64,000 nucleotides of DNA from Amorphochlora amoebiformis (GCA_054601695.1 BAAHQB010000272.1:1-64000); one strand, 5' to 3'; positions 17,707 through 59,628 are shown, counted from the first letter of the stretch. The notes: a model not told the origin generated them from the letters alone. A program made the numbers and translations.

Positions 17707-20571
17707 AGGACTCAGGTCTACCAAGTCAAGAAAGATGCCAAAGAACGAATGGCGAAAGGGATCGATTCGATCAGGCATGATTCGGAACCCGGCAGTAACT
17801 TCTTTAACAGTTACCAAGGCCGAGGCCGAGGTCGTAGCCGCTCGCGTGGGCGAGGCTACAGACACCGGGGGCGTGGACGCCACCCGAGATACCAATGGTG
17901 GTATGGAACAAAGAGAAGCGGCTCTAACCAGCCAGAAAGGGAGCCCAAGAGGCCCAGACAAGCCCAGCGAGGCGAATGTCTTCTCTGTGGTGCTAAAGAC
18001 CATTATATGGCAGCCTGCCCACACTCTGCTCGCTTTAAGAAGCTGATTCAGGGTAGTGAAAACTCTAGGGCAATGCTAGCGCAGCACCAGGTTGCCTCAG
18101 TGATCTCTTTGGATGAGACAAATACCCCAAAAGGGGGGGCCAAAACGACGAGAGTTGTGACTGCCATGCCCAATGTGCCTCTTGATGACAATTTATCTGA
18201 TATCATAGATGTGTGTCCTTACATGGTGGAACCCAGTATATATATAGAGCACAATATAGTTGCTGAGGTAGGTCATCCTGAAAGAGTGATAGTAGACTCT
18301 GGAGCCACCTCTAATTTCACGAATAATATCTCTTACGTGCACGAGATGCAACCGCTCAAAAAGAAAATACGAGTAAAAGTAGGCAAACAGGGCCACGCAT
18401 ACATATGCCACCACTATGGATATATGTATTTTGATATGGACCTTGGAGAGGACCGAACATACACCCTGAAAGTGTTAGCCATTTACTCGAAGGACACCAC
18501 AGGCACATTCCTATCTGTCGCACGGATGGATAAGAGAGGAATAAAAATAATAATCCACCAACGTAAAATAACGTTCGAATACGAGCAAGTGCACATAGGT
18601 TACGCGGATCTAGCTGGATCGAACCTGTACTACCTACGGGGTCAGCCAAAAACCCAAAACAAAATGTACCAGGGGGTACACAACACTATTCTAATCCGCG
18701 AGACTGTGCCACTCGAAATGCTGAATCATCAGCGACTTTGCCACGTGTCTGCAAGAAAACAACGTCAAACGGCGCAACTGGTCCTGGGGATGAATTGCCC
18801 CCAGAGATTCAACTCAAAATTGAGATGCATGACATGCGAAGTGGCGAATTGCACGAGAATCCCGGTGAGAGGACCCGAAAGAGCCCCTCTGGTCCCAGTA
18901 GGGAAGATGGGGACCAAAACCATATATATATATACCTACCACCGATTGAACAGCGACCAAAAGACGCTGCCGGAATCCATAAGGGGATACCATGGATTTG
19001 TGGTCTTGGTTCACCATGGATCCCGAGCTTTATTTTTGCGCCTAATTAAAAACAAAAGGGAAACGCTTAATACCGTTAAGACGGTTATAGCCACTCTTAA
19101 GACTCAATTTGGCGTTTCAATAAATGAATTCCGAGCCGATGGGGAAGGGACCTACGTATCCCGAGGGATGCAGGATCACCTCAGGGACCAAGGAATACGA
19201 TGGAACCCCTCGACACCGTATAGGCCGGAGCAAAACGGAGTGAGTGAGAGAATAATCCAGACGATTATGCGTATGACTCGCGCAATTCTGCATCACGCAT
19301 CACTCACATACGGATATTGGTGCTATGCCGCACAGGTCGCGGCCCACACCTACAATAGACTGAAACATAGCACGCTCGCAACTGCTGTGCCATGGGAAGT
19401 TTTGACCAATTACAAACCCAATATATCTTATTTTCGTGTATTTGGGTGCATCTGTCTGGTACATATACCAAAAGAACAGCGCCAGGAGGAGACTAAACTC
19501 ATGAAAAGGCCTTCGAGCCTATATGATCGTGGTAGATACATGAGATTCGTGGGATACACGAACCAGCCTGGCCAATATATATTGCGTGACAAAAGAGGAA
19601 AACAGTACAGACGAATGGTCAACGTGTGGTACGAGAAAATGTTCAAATTTCCACAAGAACAAATTGAGGAAAGGAATGATGAAATCAAAAATAACTCAGA
19701 TGAGCAGCGTGCACAGCAGGAAGCACATGAGAGCTCACAGCCTAGGCGATCAGCCCGAGAGGCTAGAGGAGTTAGAGCACCACTATATGGACTCGATGAC
19801 TACATTTTCGAACTTTCCCACCACTTAAACGCGAGCGTGGCTGATATCAAGTTCGTCCCTCCGAAGGATGACCTATATATATATATGAATAAACAACCCA
19901 CGGTGCAACAATTGGAGGACATTCCTCTCAGTTATTATGACGCAATAAATTGCAGGGAAAAGAGTGAATGGAAAAAGGCAATTCAGAGTGAATATGACAG
20001 CCTGGTTGAGAACAACACATGGACGCTAATGTCCTGCCCAAAAGGGGTACGACCATTAACCACAAAGCATGTGTATACGAAAAAGCTCAAACCTGATAAT
20101 ACCATAAGGTATAAAATGAGACTTGTTGCGAGAGGCTTCAACCAACAAGAAGGAAAAGAATACTTTTTCACCTATGCGCCAACCCTCTCGTTGAATTCCC
20201 TTCGCATTATGCTCGCGTTAGCCACCGTGTGGAGCCTGAAAGGCCACAACATAGACATAACCACGGCATATCTGTATGCGAAAATAGACGCAGATATATA
20301 CCTGAAAATACCCAAAGGGTATAAGCCCACGACACCAAGAGAACACAGGATCATGATCACACCCGGTGAGAAAGTCCTGAAACTCAATAAATCAATATAT
20401 GGACTAAAACAGTCAGGCCACTTGTGGAACAAAACACTCGTGGAATTCATCACATCCCTTGGATTCAAACAGTCAGTGATTGACCCGGGCGTATTCACAG
20501 TCACCAGATATGGTAGAAAAATGATCCTGGGAGTGTTTGTGGATGATATACCCATATTTTACGCCGACTAA
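17695..20571 (+). CDS. Copia gag-pol: zinc knuckle, protease, integrase, reverse transcriptase (truncated by stop)
   Basis: 958 codons. Zinc knuckle CLLCGAKDHYMAAC (CX2CX4HX4C) at about residue 97; protease VIVDSGAT near 200; integrase HX..CXXC finger (HQRLCH...CMTCE) near 345-390; integrase core with Asp in FRADGE and Glu in PEQNGVSERI; RT with WKKAI...E, RLVARGFNQQEG, DITTAYLYAKI, SIYGLKQSG and FVDD near the end. The position that should hold the first catalytic Asp reads TIYIYTYHR, produced by a short (TA)n tract at 18922-18932, and the usual VDDYSR reads VHHGSR. The frame stops at TAA 20569-20571, before RNase H. Probably cannot act on its own. Confidence 0.88.
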   Translation: MDDLRTQVYQVKKDAKERMAKGIDSIRHDSEPGSNFFNSYQGRGRGRSRSRGRGYRHRGRGRHPRYQWWYGTKRSGSNQPEREPKRPRQAQRGECLLCGAKDHYMAACPHSARFKKLIQGSENSRAMLAQHQVASVISLDETNTPKGGAKTTRVVTAMPNVPLDDNLSDIIDVCPYMVEPSIYIEHNIVAEVGHPERVIVDSGATSNFTNNISYVHEMQPLKKKIRVKVGKQGHAYICHHYGYMYFDMDLGEDRTYTLKVLAIYSKDTTGTFLSVARMDKRGIKIIIHQRKITFEYEQVHIGYADLAGSNLYYLRGQPKTQNKMYQGVHNTILIRETVPLEMLNHQRLCHVSARKQRQTAQLVLGMNCPQRFNSKLRCMTCEVANCTRIPVRGPERAPLVPVGKMGTKTIYIYTYHRLNSDQKTLPESIRGYHGFVVLVHHGSRALFLRLIKNKRETLNTVKTVIATLKTQFGVSINEFRADGEGTYVSRGMQDHLRDQGIRWNPSTPYRPEQNGVSERIIQTIMRMTRAILHHASLTYGYWCYAAQVAAHTYNRLKHSTLATAVPWEVLTNYKPNISYFRVFGCICLVHIPKEQRQEETKLMKRPSSLYDRGRYMRFVGYTNQPGQYILRDKRGKQYRRMVNVWYEKMFKFPQEQIEERNDEIKNNSDEQRAQQEAHESSQPRRSAREARGVRAPLYGLDDYIFELSHHLNASVADIKFVPPKDDLYIYMNKQPTVQQLEDIPLSYYDAINCREKSEWKKAIQSEYDSLVENNTWTLMSCPKGVRPLTTKHVYTKKLKPDNTIRYKMRLVARGFNQQEGKEYFFTYAPTLSLNSLRIMLALATVWSLKGHNIDITTAYLYAKIDADIYLKIPKGYKPTTPREHRIMITPGEKVLKLNKSIYGLKQSGHLWNKTLVEFITSLGFKQSVIDPGVFTVTRYGRKMILGVFVDDIPIFYAD

Positions 20572-20679
20572 AACTGATTTGAAGTGGAATCTCCGAAATA
20601 GTAAATTTCAATTCTTAAAAATCTACCGACATTTCATTTTAAGCAATATCCGATAAATTATTTAAATACCGACTTATAA

Positions 20680-21459
20680 TTTGCCTTCCCAAACCAATAT
20701 ATCAAAGGTTGGGGAGAAATATCACCAAACACACGAAAAGTACGCACCCCTATGGCCACGGCGTCGACCCATTTCTGGATTCCGAAAGGGTCGGTAGTAC
20801 CCGACTACAGACAGAAAATTGGCGCGCTAATTTATTTATCGGTCGGAACTAGACCGGATATTTCTTACGCCATCGGAACCCTGGCCAGATTTTCCACGGA
20901 ACCCAAGCAAACCCACATGGATGCATTGGACAGATTGATACATTACGTGGTAAATACGTCCACTGTGCGGATACAGTACAGGAGGACGGATACAATGCCC
21001 GAGGCATATGTGGATGCCAGTTTTGCCCAATGTAAGGAAACAGGAAAATCCGTCTCTGGTCACGTTGTCAACTTGGCTGATGGCCCGGTAGTTTGGTCCA
21101 GCCACAGACAAAAAGTTGTCGCAAATTCCACCACAGAATCAGAATATATAGCATGTTCGGAATGCGTGAGGGACGTGATTTATGTCAGAGAATTACTAAC
21201 CGAATTTGGTGTAAATCTTGACAGACCAGTGAACATTAACGAAGACAACCAACCAGCAATTGCAATTGCGACCAAGGAAGGTCTATCAAAGAAAAGCCGC
21301 TCGATACGAGTTTCATACCACAACGTTCGGTATTCGATACGAGCAAAGGAGGTAAGGCTGATAAAGGTCGCCAGTGAGGATAACGTCGCTGACATACTTA
21401 CCAAACCTTTGGCTAACCATCCACATAAAAGACTATTCGTTAAAATGTTCCAAACCTGA
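20680..21459 (+). pseudogene. Copia RT thumb and RNase H segment, detached from pol
   Basis: From about 20680 one frame is open to the TGA at 21457-21459. It reads KVRTPM, then GALIYLSVGTRPDISYAIGT, YVDASFAQ, SSHRQKVVANSTTESEYIA, NEDNQPAI, KSRSIRVSYHNVR and DNVADILTKPL. These are the standard copia motifs between RT and the RNase H C-terminus, with the Asp and Glu of the active site kept. The 105 bp between 20572 and 20679 match no copia consensus and hold stops, so it is not continuous with the upstream frame. Confidence 0.85.
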
Positions 21460-21692
21460 GTGAATGTGGGAGGCAGAACGGACTGGTGAACATTCCACCT
21501 AGTGAGCGTTGGTGACTGTTGGACCATTATCGAGGCTTGATCACCCGTCGAGGTGGGGCAACACACCTGTCATAGCTCTGCCGGAACGCGAAGCCAGACC
21601 ATTCTACCAAGGGTGAAAACATAAAGATACACATATTTACATATGTATATGTATATATGTGGACAATAAACATTCCGAGGAGTACATATACC

Positions 21693-21704
21693 TTTGAGGG
21701 GGCG
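21693..21704 (+). other. Second copy of the polypurine tract
   Basis: TTTGAGGGGGCG, identical to the tract at 22311-22322 that abuts the 3' LTR, but 630 bp upstream and not followed by an LTR. It may be a duplicated or older second-strand primer. Confidence 0.6.
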
Positions 21705-21720
21705 TACACAAATGAATAAA

Positions 21721-22085
21721 AGAAGTGGTTTTTCGAATTTTTCTCCACGAATTCAATATATTTAAAGTGGTTTTTGCAACACTTTCCACTAGAAATAAAA
21801 AGAAGTGGTTTTCGAATTTTTCTCCACGAATTGAATATATTTAAAGTGGTTTTTGCAATACTTTCCACTAGAAATAAAAAGAATTACAAGTGGTTTTTAC
21901 ATAGTTTTCCACTAAAAATATAGATAAAAGTACCTCAGTGGTTTTCAGATTTTTTCTCCACACAAATAGAAACATAAGTGTTTTATCGAATCATTTTTTT
22001 TCAAGAATCTCAAAGTTTTTTTTTTTTGTATATATATACATATACAATTTTTTTTCACGAGTGGTTTTTCTTAAATTTTTCCACA
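21721..22085 (+). repeat. Tandem ~80-bp repeats and short GTGG...CCAC units in the 3' part of the copia element
   Basis: A unit starting AGAAGTGGTTTTTCGAATTT at 21721 recurs at 21801 with a few changes. Shorter derivatives follow to about 22085. Each unit contains pairs of GTGG and CCAC about 20 bp apart separated by T-rich sequence, so the RNA could form a row of small hairpins. Confidence 0.85.
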
Positions 22086-22108
22086 TAAGCCGATCAAGAA
22101 TATATATA

Positions 22109-22160
<52 letters not shown>

Positions 22161-22234
22161 TATATATACAAAAACACGGGACGTAAACACATCCATCATC
22201 ACTTTTGTGCAAACCTCCTAAATTCATATATATG

Positions 22235-22281
<47 letters not shown>

Positions 22282-22310
22282 ATATATTAAATATATATAA
22301 ATTTATAACG

Positions 22311-22322
22311 TTTGAGGGGGCG
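22311..22322 (+). other. Polypurine tract of the copia element
   Basis: TTTGAGGGGGCG directly before the TGTCAG start of the 3' LTR, the expected site for plus-strand priming. Confidence 0.75.
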
Positions 22323-22499
22323 TGTCAGTGAGGGATGAATGTGAAGACAGAATGACGAGACCGCCGACAAATTAGGTTTTACCGAATTAGTCATATGAGC
22401 GGAAGAACAGTTCATTAGTTTAAGTTACCGCTCACGCATCGGCAAGTTACTACGTAATCATAGACAGATCTCATCTGCATCACCGCCCACCACGTAATA
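22323..22499 (+). repeat. 3' LTR of the copia element
   Basis: 177-bp copy of 17293-17469, two mismatches (about 98.9% identical by eye). Preceded directly by the polypurine tract at 22311-22322. Confidence 0.9.
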
Positions 22500-23128
22500 T
22501 TTGAGACACAGTGATAGAGAACTTTGCTGGTTTTGAGCTTACTTCTTACAACGAGTATTACTCATACTAGAGCATACATGATAATACTAGGTTCTACGTC
22601 AAATTTGACGAGGATCCAGATTCTAGATAATGCAAAAGTTATAATTCTAGAATTATACATACACTAGAAACACATACAACCCTCAGCACACTGTTCTAGT
22701 GTTTGCTAATCTAGTAATGTCTAAGACTGTAACAAGTTATCCATTTTCACTGTCCGTTGATACTCTCAGATATATGATACTGCTCTTGGCTGAGCTGGAC
22801 CTTCTTTGATACCATCTGTAGTAACTATAGCAGGTTAACCGAAACCTTTACTCCATTATCGGGCTTGCACATGATGACTGAAGAATGCCAGTAACGACCA
22901 AACTGATTGTATATATTGTTTTTTCTGCAGTATATATATGATTGGATGTACTAGTTGCACATGTTCGAATTAATGTACATATATATATATATATTATACG
23001 TTCATATATATATATATATATATATTTGTATTTAAGATGATGTGCTTAATCTAGATGGTATATTGTACATACATATACATATATATATATATATATACAT
23101 ATTATATATATATATTTATATTATATAC

Positions 23129-23169
<41 letters not shown>

Positions 23170-23357
23170 TATAAACTTGCATGGTACGTGATTATAGCAT
23201 ACCCTGTGTTTATAATATCTCTCTTTCTCAACCTATCCACATATACGCATAGACATATACAAGATGCATTCATTTCAGTTGTATACAATATCCAGTTACA
23301 TCAAATTTAATGACCATTGTCAGTATATAGTGTATATACATATATATATATATATAA

Positions 23358-23399
<42 letters not shown>

Positions 23400-23404
23400 G
23401 ACAT
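22500..23404. other. Intergenic spacer downstream of the copia element
   Basis: About 480 bp of unique, CTAG-rich sequence (seven CTAG between 22555 and 22720) followed by (TA)n to the P450 stop. No convincing exon on either strand. Lies between the convergent coiled-coil and P450 genes. Confidence 0.6.
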
Positions 23405-39900
<16,496 letters not shown>

Positions 39901-40239
39901 AGTCGTGGAAAATATAAGGGTTAATCGAGAGGAGAATCACGCAAAAAAATGTAAATCGCAAGGCGGAAAGAATGAAACGGAAGAGAACGAGACGGAGAGC
40001 GTCGTGCAAGGTGTATGCTCCGAACGAGGCGGAAAGAAAGGAACTCTTTCGTTTCTGAGAAAATATCTTCTTCCCCCCTCCCTGTCCTTGGAATCTTACT
40101 TCGAGTACCGTACCGGCAGTGAAATAATTAGAGCAAGCATTTTTGGGTGGGAAGGGGGACGCCGATTGAGATGTGGGGTCGGGGTGGTATTCCCGAGGAA
40201 TTTTCGTGCTTAGAATATTATCTTTTTAAATTAAAAAGG

Positions 40240-41430
40240 CGGTTGTACCCTCTAGTAGTCCATTAGCTTTTGGCTATGATATCTAACATCCCCCTATATT
40301 GATATTGAAATAGAGATATATCAGAGACACGTGTAGGTAGATAAATTTAGGCGATTTCAAAGATCACCGCATCCCACAACTCAAATCACTCTCGGTTGCC
40401 TTCACCGACACAACGCGACGTCAACGTGGTCGCCGAAAGCCGAGAGCTCATTGAAGAGAAGCTCCTTTGCTGTCGATGACTGGAGGCCCTTGAAGTACCG
40501 GCTGTGAGAAGATTGCGCCGTGCCGCCTTTGAACGAACCTGTGGAGGCGGATTAAGCCCCAAGGATGTTGAATCAAGCTTATTTCTTTCCTCATCTGAGG
40601 CCTAAATGCTTACGGGAAGCAGGCCATACACACCACATGTACGGGAAAAATTGCCCCAATATCCTCGATCAATGTTACATTTATTAATCCCAGGCTGATC
40701 ACAGTTCTAATTACAATTGTACAGTACTCGAATCTTTGAATACAATTGTAGAAGGTATTTATGTCAGTATACATGTACTCGCGATCCTAACTAGCTAGCT
40801 ATACACTGAGAGTCTATATACGAACGGATGATAATATTATAGTCAAATTGCCCAACTACTGTAGATCTAATGATTCGATAAATCCGCTAGATCAGGCCGA
40901 AACTTTGTTGGACAACTTCTAGAACTTGGACTGAACAAAAATTGAGCTTCATCTAGTTCATGCAACATCATAAATATATGATGTCATAATGCATGATTAA
41001 TTTTATGACTGTACAGCTTATCTGGTCTTCATATCAGTGGCTAGATACCGTCGGTTAATCCTTATATATATATATATCATATTGAATACTAAAATTTCGT
41101 ACAGCTGGCCTGTGTGGCTAGGGACACGGGGTCTGGCCTTAATGAGTTTATAAAATTATACTAGTAATTCGCCTATAGCTAAACCGCGCTATCGCGATCG
41201 GAGTCCTGTTAAACATCATATGTGTATGATATAGATGATGTAATTGCCGTAATACTGGATGGATGACTATCGATAATAATAGGACTCCATTTAGTCAAAA
41301 TGGGCTCAGGCATCGAACAATTCCGTAGTTTAACTGGAGTGCCATCTTCTTTGGACATCTAGAAAGTCCAAAACGCTAGTATCGCTTTCAGCCCTCTCGT
41401 CACCTTAGATTATAGGTTCAGATTTAACTC
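40240..41430. other. Unique intergenic region upstream of the P450 gene
   Basis: The longest non-repetitive non-coding stretch in the window. It may hold the P450 promoter and first exon: on minus, 40530-40413 reads an Arg/Ser-rich peptide (RRNLLTAGTSRASSHRQQRS, then FSSMSSRLSATT) between a CCACAG acceptor and a GTGAAG donor, like a targeting presequence, and an ATG at 40594 opens another frame. The right half is CTAG-rich. No other gene seen. Confidence 0.4.
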
Positions 41431-41549
41431 ATGTGCTCGTGTAAAAATGAAAGTGTATGTGATATGCACATTTTTATTCTTTTTTTAATATTTAGTTTAT
41501 TGAATGAATTTGTACAATTTGTCATAGTATATGTGTATTATTCAAGCAC

Positions 41550-41603
<54 letters not shown>

Positions 41604-41637
41604 GCACATAAATACACACACACACACACCACACACA

Positions 41638-41691
<54 letters not shown>

Positions 41692-41711
41692 GGTAACATT
41701 TCTATATATAC

Positions 41712-41759
<48 letters not shown>

Positions 41760-41838
41760 ATATATATACACACATATAATATATATATATATATATACAC
41801 ATACATATATATATATATATAGAAATATGTATATATAC

Positions 41839-46191
<4,353 letters not shown>

Positions 46192-46259
46192 CTGAGGGTT
46201 AAGGTTGATATATTTGTATATATATATATATATGCATATATATATGTATATATATATGC

Positions 46260-46312
<53 letters not shown>

Positions 46313-46404
46313 TGTATATATATATATGCATATATATATATATATTCAATATGGAAAGCGTATATCTTGATTGTTTGGATCCAGTATATATATATATATA
46401 TCTA

Positions 46405-46469
<65 letters not shown>

Positions 46470-46473
46470 GTAT

Positions 46474-46587
<114 letters not shown>

Positions 46588-46958
46588 AATGAACATGTAT
46601 ATGTATACATATTTCTAATATATATATATATATATATATAAGTATATATATATATATATTACATATTCATTACACATAGTTTTTATATGTGGACATATGT
46701 GTATATCTATGAATACATATACTACTACTACTAATAATGGTAGTAATAATAATGACAATAATGATAATAATAAAAATAATATTAACAGTAATAATGTGTA
46801 ATACAACAATAACATGTATAAAGCCTATATAAATACCCACACATGCAAAAACACATATACATACATGTTCGTGCATATATGCATACATGTATGGCATTAG
46901 ATACATAGTTACATATTTGTGAATAAATGCAAAGCTTTAAGAATCGGGTTAGGATTAC

Positions 46959-47003
46959 CTCTGGAAAAGTATTTTCATGAGCTTAACGGTCACATATACA
47001 TAC

Positions 47004-47038
<35 letters not shown>

Positions 47039-47102
47039 ATACATATATATGTATAATTTAGGGTTAGGGTCAGTGTTACCCCTGGGAAGAGTATGTCATG
47101 AG
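46959..47102 (-). CDS. Tandemly duplicated 23-nt candidate microexons
   Basis: 46959-46981 and 47080-47102 are 23 nt each. Each begins CTCATGA after an AAG or TAG acceptor and ends CAGAG or CAGGG before GTAA, followed by CCTAACCC or CTGACCC. About 70% alike including flanks. Whether either is spliced in is not known, and they are not linked in phase to a neighbour. Confidence 0.35.
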
Positions 47103-47381
47103 CTAATAAATCACGATTTACAGTTACATTTCTTGTATATGCCCCTGGCATAGATTAGAGGTTTAGATTGGGTATTATATTTCCCAACATATATGTGTGT
47201 AGTAAACTTTATTTTTGAATAAATATATATATATATAGATATATAGATATTAGATATAGATATTTACGTAAATATATTTATGCTTTACGTATATATGTAT
47301 ATATGTGTGTATGTCTGTATATGTATTTGTATATATGTGTTTAAACACGTATATATATACACATATATATATATATACATG

Positions 47382-47464
<83 letters not shown>

Positions 47465-47499
47465 GATCGAAAGACAAAGATAATTTTTAAAAATAATAA

Positions 47500-47660
47500 A
47501 AAAAAAAAAACCCTCACCCAGAATCGATCCAGCGACCCCCCGGTAGCAAACTATCGTCTTTCTCAACACCCCACGAATCCCTAATAGAGCCTTTTCGGCG
47601 CTGGGGTTACGCCGGGTACCATCGGGGGGAGAGACGGAGTGGGAGGGGAGATGCAACTTG
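47500..47660 (-). ncRNA. tRNA-like (B-box) sequence with a T12 run, possible SINE or RNA polymerase III remnant
   Basis: In minus sense GGTCGCTGGATCGATTCTGG resembles a tRNA T-arm and B box (GGTTCGATTCC) and is followed within 12 nt by twelve T residues, a good polymerase III terminator. About 90 nt upstream ACCCCAGCG could pair with CGCTGG...CTGGG. No clean A box or full cloverleaf found, so it is not called a tRNA gene. Confidence 0.35.
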
Positions 47661-47745
47661 TTTTCTAGGTTTAGTCTGATGGATAGGAATATATTTATGT
47701 TTGGAAATATGTGTTGTGTATATGTGTGGGTTCGGTGCTTGTAAA

Positions 47746-47792
<47 letters not shown>

Positions 47793-47998
47793 GCATGTAT
47801 TGAAATATCTGTGTTTCATAGAAGGTATATGTTAGAAGCTATATATTCGTGATAATAGATGAAATAGTAAATACACTTATATACCTCAGTTTGTGCATAA
47901 TAAATCTATTACACACAAAACATAAAATACATGTAAATTATATGTATACATATGATATATTGTACATTCACACATATATATATATATTTATATATATA

Positions 47999-48074
<76 letters not shown>

Positions 48075-48201
48075 ATGTATATTATATATATTACATCTGT
48101 ACATGTATACATATGCACACAAAGGAATATATATATGTATGTATGTATATATATAATTATATATGAATATGTATATGTACATATATACATACATACATAC
48201 A

Positions 48202-48270
<69 letters not shown>

Positions 48271-48436
48271 CTAAACATATGTACATTCATACACATATTT
48301 GTATACACAAATTATACACATTTATTGAACACATATACACGTGTATACACATGATATACATTCATACACGTTAAGATAAATCCAATTTCCATATACACAC
48401 ACATGTATTCGGTATTATTATTATCGTTACGAAAAC

Positions 48437-56614
<8,178 letters not shown>

Positions 56615-56636
56615 CTGAATACATATATATATATAC

Positions 56637-56680
<44 letters not shown>

Positions 56681-56688
56681 AATATATT

Positions 56689-56725
<37 letters not shown>

Positions 56726-56781
56726 TTATGTATAATGTATGTGTATATATGTGTATATATATATGTATATATATACATATG

Positions 56782-56816
<35 letters not shown>

Positions 56817-56871
56817 TTGTGTATGTATATAACACTATATACACATGTATATATATGTGAATGTATGTAGG

Positions 56872-56921
<50 letters not shown>

Positions 56922-57070
56922 CAATATATCTATATACATAACACAAGTACACATATACATTTATAAATTTGTGCATTTGATTCTACAATGTATGTACACA
57001 CATATATACATGTATATATACATATATATATATTTATATATAATATATATATATGTATATATATATATAT

Positions 57071-57378
57071 TGTTATACAAGCGGTCCGATATGCCGATAG
57101 TCCGGTCCAGCCCACCGATAATACGCTAGTAGACAAAAAACTCGTGCAGTGCAGTGCAGTGTTACAGCACTCCAGGCTTGGTTCAAGGCCGTTTGGATCA
57201 AGATTGAATATGTGTAACTTATATGCAGTAGTCATTTACAGTCTATTCTTAATTTCTTCCCTCGGAATCCATGGGTTCCGGCCATTATCGGCCTACTCGT
57301 TGAGGTCGATGTAACTGTTGTCGGACTACCGTCTAATTCTTTGCAGTTATGTAGATATAGATTCCAGTTGCATTAACA
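57071..57378. mobile_element. Solo LTR-like element related to 3611-4044
   Basis: 308 bp starting TGTTATACAAGCGGTCC and ending GCATTAACA, between TA-rich flanks. Shares the first ~45 bp (GCGGTCCG..GCCGATAGT..GTCC) and CCGTTTGGAT and GTTGTCGGA motifs with the block at 3611. Lies between the exons at 56614 and 57719. Confidence 0.55.
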
Positions 57379-57435
57379 GGATATATGTGTATATGTATTT
57401 ATAAACATGTTTCCATATTTATTTGTTTACATATA

Positions 57436-57501
<66 letters not shown>

Positions 57502-57591
57502 TACATATATAATATGTAATGTATTATATGCGACATATATACACATATATGTGCGTTTTTAACACATATTTGTAAAGCTTATGAACATGTA

Positions 57592-57624
<33 letters not shown>

Positions 57625-57647
57625 TATAATATGTAATATAATATACA

Positions 57648-57679
<32 letters not shown>

Positions 57680-57718
57680 CACAATATATGTGTATATATG
57701 TATGTATATATTACATAC

Positions 57719-58000
57719 CTGCATTCTGACTGCAAAATCGTTGTGAAAGTTTGTATCAATGTCTTTCACCTTCCAACTATGTCGCTTGCTATATAAGAGT
57801 ATCATAGAATTTATATATACATATAAGATATATATATATATATATGTATATATATTGTATACATACATATATATTTATATTTAAATATATCTATACGTAC
57901 ATATATATATATAGATTATATATAATATATATATATATATATATACACCTGATAGATTTCAATGTATATGTACGCACGCACACAAATACATACATAAACA

Positions 58001-58039
<39 letters not shown>

Positions 58040-58209
58040 AATATATATATGTATATATATGTATAATATATATATATATATATATATAATATATAATATA
58101 AATACATATACATATATATATATATATAATATTTAGTTGTTACTTTTTCTCCTCTTTGAAGCGCGCCAATCTAAATGTTTATAACATTAAATGTAGATAT
58201 GTATGTATG

Positions 58210-58273
<64 letters not shown>

Positions 58274-58406
58274 TATATACTATATTATATATGATTCTAC
58301 TAATGTTAATGTATATATTATGGTTAGCTAGTTACTGTACATATATCACCCCTACATATGCATGGACATTTACATGTAAGCTGCAGGTACACATTCATGA
58401 ACATAT

Positions 58407-58460
<54 letters not shown>

Positions 58461-58466
58461 AAAATA

Positions 58467-58505
<39 letters not shown>

Positions 58506-58537
58506 TTATATGTACTTAGTATTAAATATATATATAC

Positions 58538-58584
<47 letters not shown>

Positions 58585-58621
58585 AAGTATATATATATAA
58601 TATTATATATTATAAAATATA

Positions 58622-58714
<93 letters not shown>

Positions 58715-58746
58715 ACTATACACATATTTTAAAAATATATATATAG

Positions 58747-58779
<33 letters not shown>

Positions 58780-58792
58780 TATATACATATAT

Positions 58793-58829
<37 letters not shown>

Positions 58830-58879
58830 TATTTATATAATTTATATTATATATATTATATATATAAATTGTATAAATA

Positions 58880-58916
<37 letters not shown>

Positions 58917-59190
58917 ATATATTTGTATATATTATATACATATATATATATATACACATACATATGTATATACACACATATACATTGCATACACACACAC
59001 ACACACACACGCACTCACATTTCTTTCCCGCAAGGATCAACAATCTTCCAACCATGTATCCTATCTGTGACATGTGCCTCTGTCACACTGGATGCGTTTT
59101 CTCGAAACTGTGTGACACCTAGCTGTGTCACATTGCCCACGTCGCCGGTAATCTCCTGTGGGGTAAGTTGGCGAAGCTCCAGTTTGCTGC

Positions 59191-59261
<71 letters not shown>

Positions 59262-59427
59262 TATACACATACATATATATATACATATACATTTATATAT
59301 ATATATATATTGATATATATATATATATATATATATATACTATGCAATAGTATTGATTCTCATGTATTATCTGTACATATATGTGCATAATATACGTATG
59401 TATTAAATGTGTATGAGATAGTATATG

Positions 59428-59468
<41 letters not shown>

Positions 59469-59591
59469 TATATATATATATATATATGCACATATATATG
59501 TAATAATATATATATGCACACATTTATATATGTACGTGGAAGATATTATTGAGACAAATGAAATATAACAAATTAAATTATATGTATATCA

Positions 59592-59628
<37 letters not shown>

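Larger units (their letters stand above)
17293..22499 (+). mobile_element. Ty1/copia-type LTR retrotransposon, nearly identical LTRs, damaged coding region
   Basis: Two direct repeats of 177 bp (17293-17469 and 22323-22499) differ at two positions. They enclose gag-like, protease, integrase, reverse transcriptase and RNase H segments in Ty1/copia order (integrase before RT). A polypurine tract TTTGAGGGGGCG abuts the 3' LTR. The LTRs begin TGTCAG but end ...CGTAATA, not CA, and no target-site duplication is evident between 17288-17292 and 22500-22504. Internal damage: a frame change between the gag remnant and pol, a TAA after the FVDD motif, a degenerate 105-bp gap, and substitutions in the integrase site. 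The element inserted in the spacer between the coiled-coil gene and the convergent P450 gene. Confidence 0.9.

Noticed and set aside
17428-21868. Minus-strand open frames across the copia element
   Set aside because: Antisense shadows of the pol reading frame.
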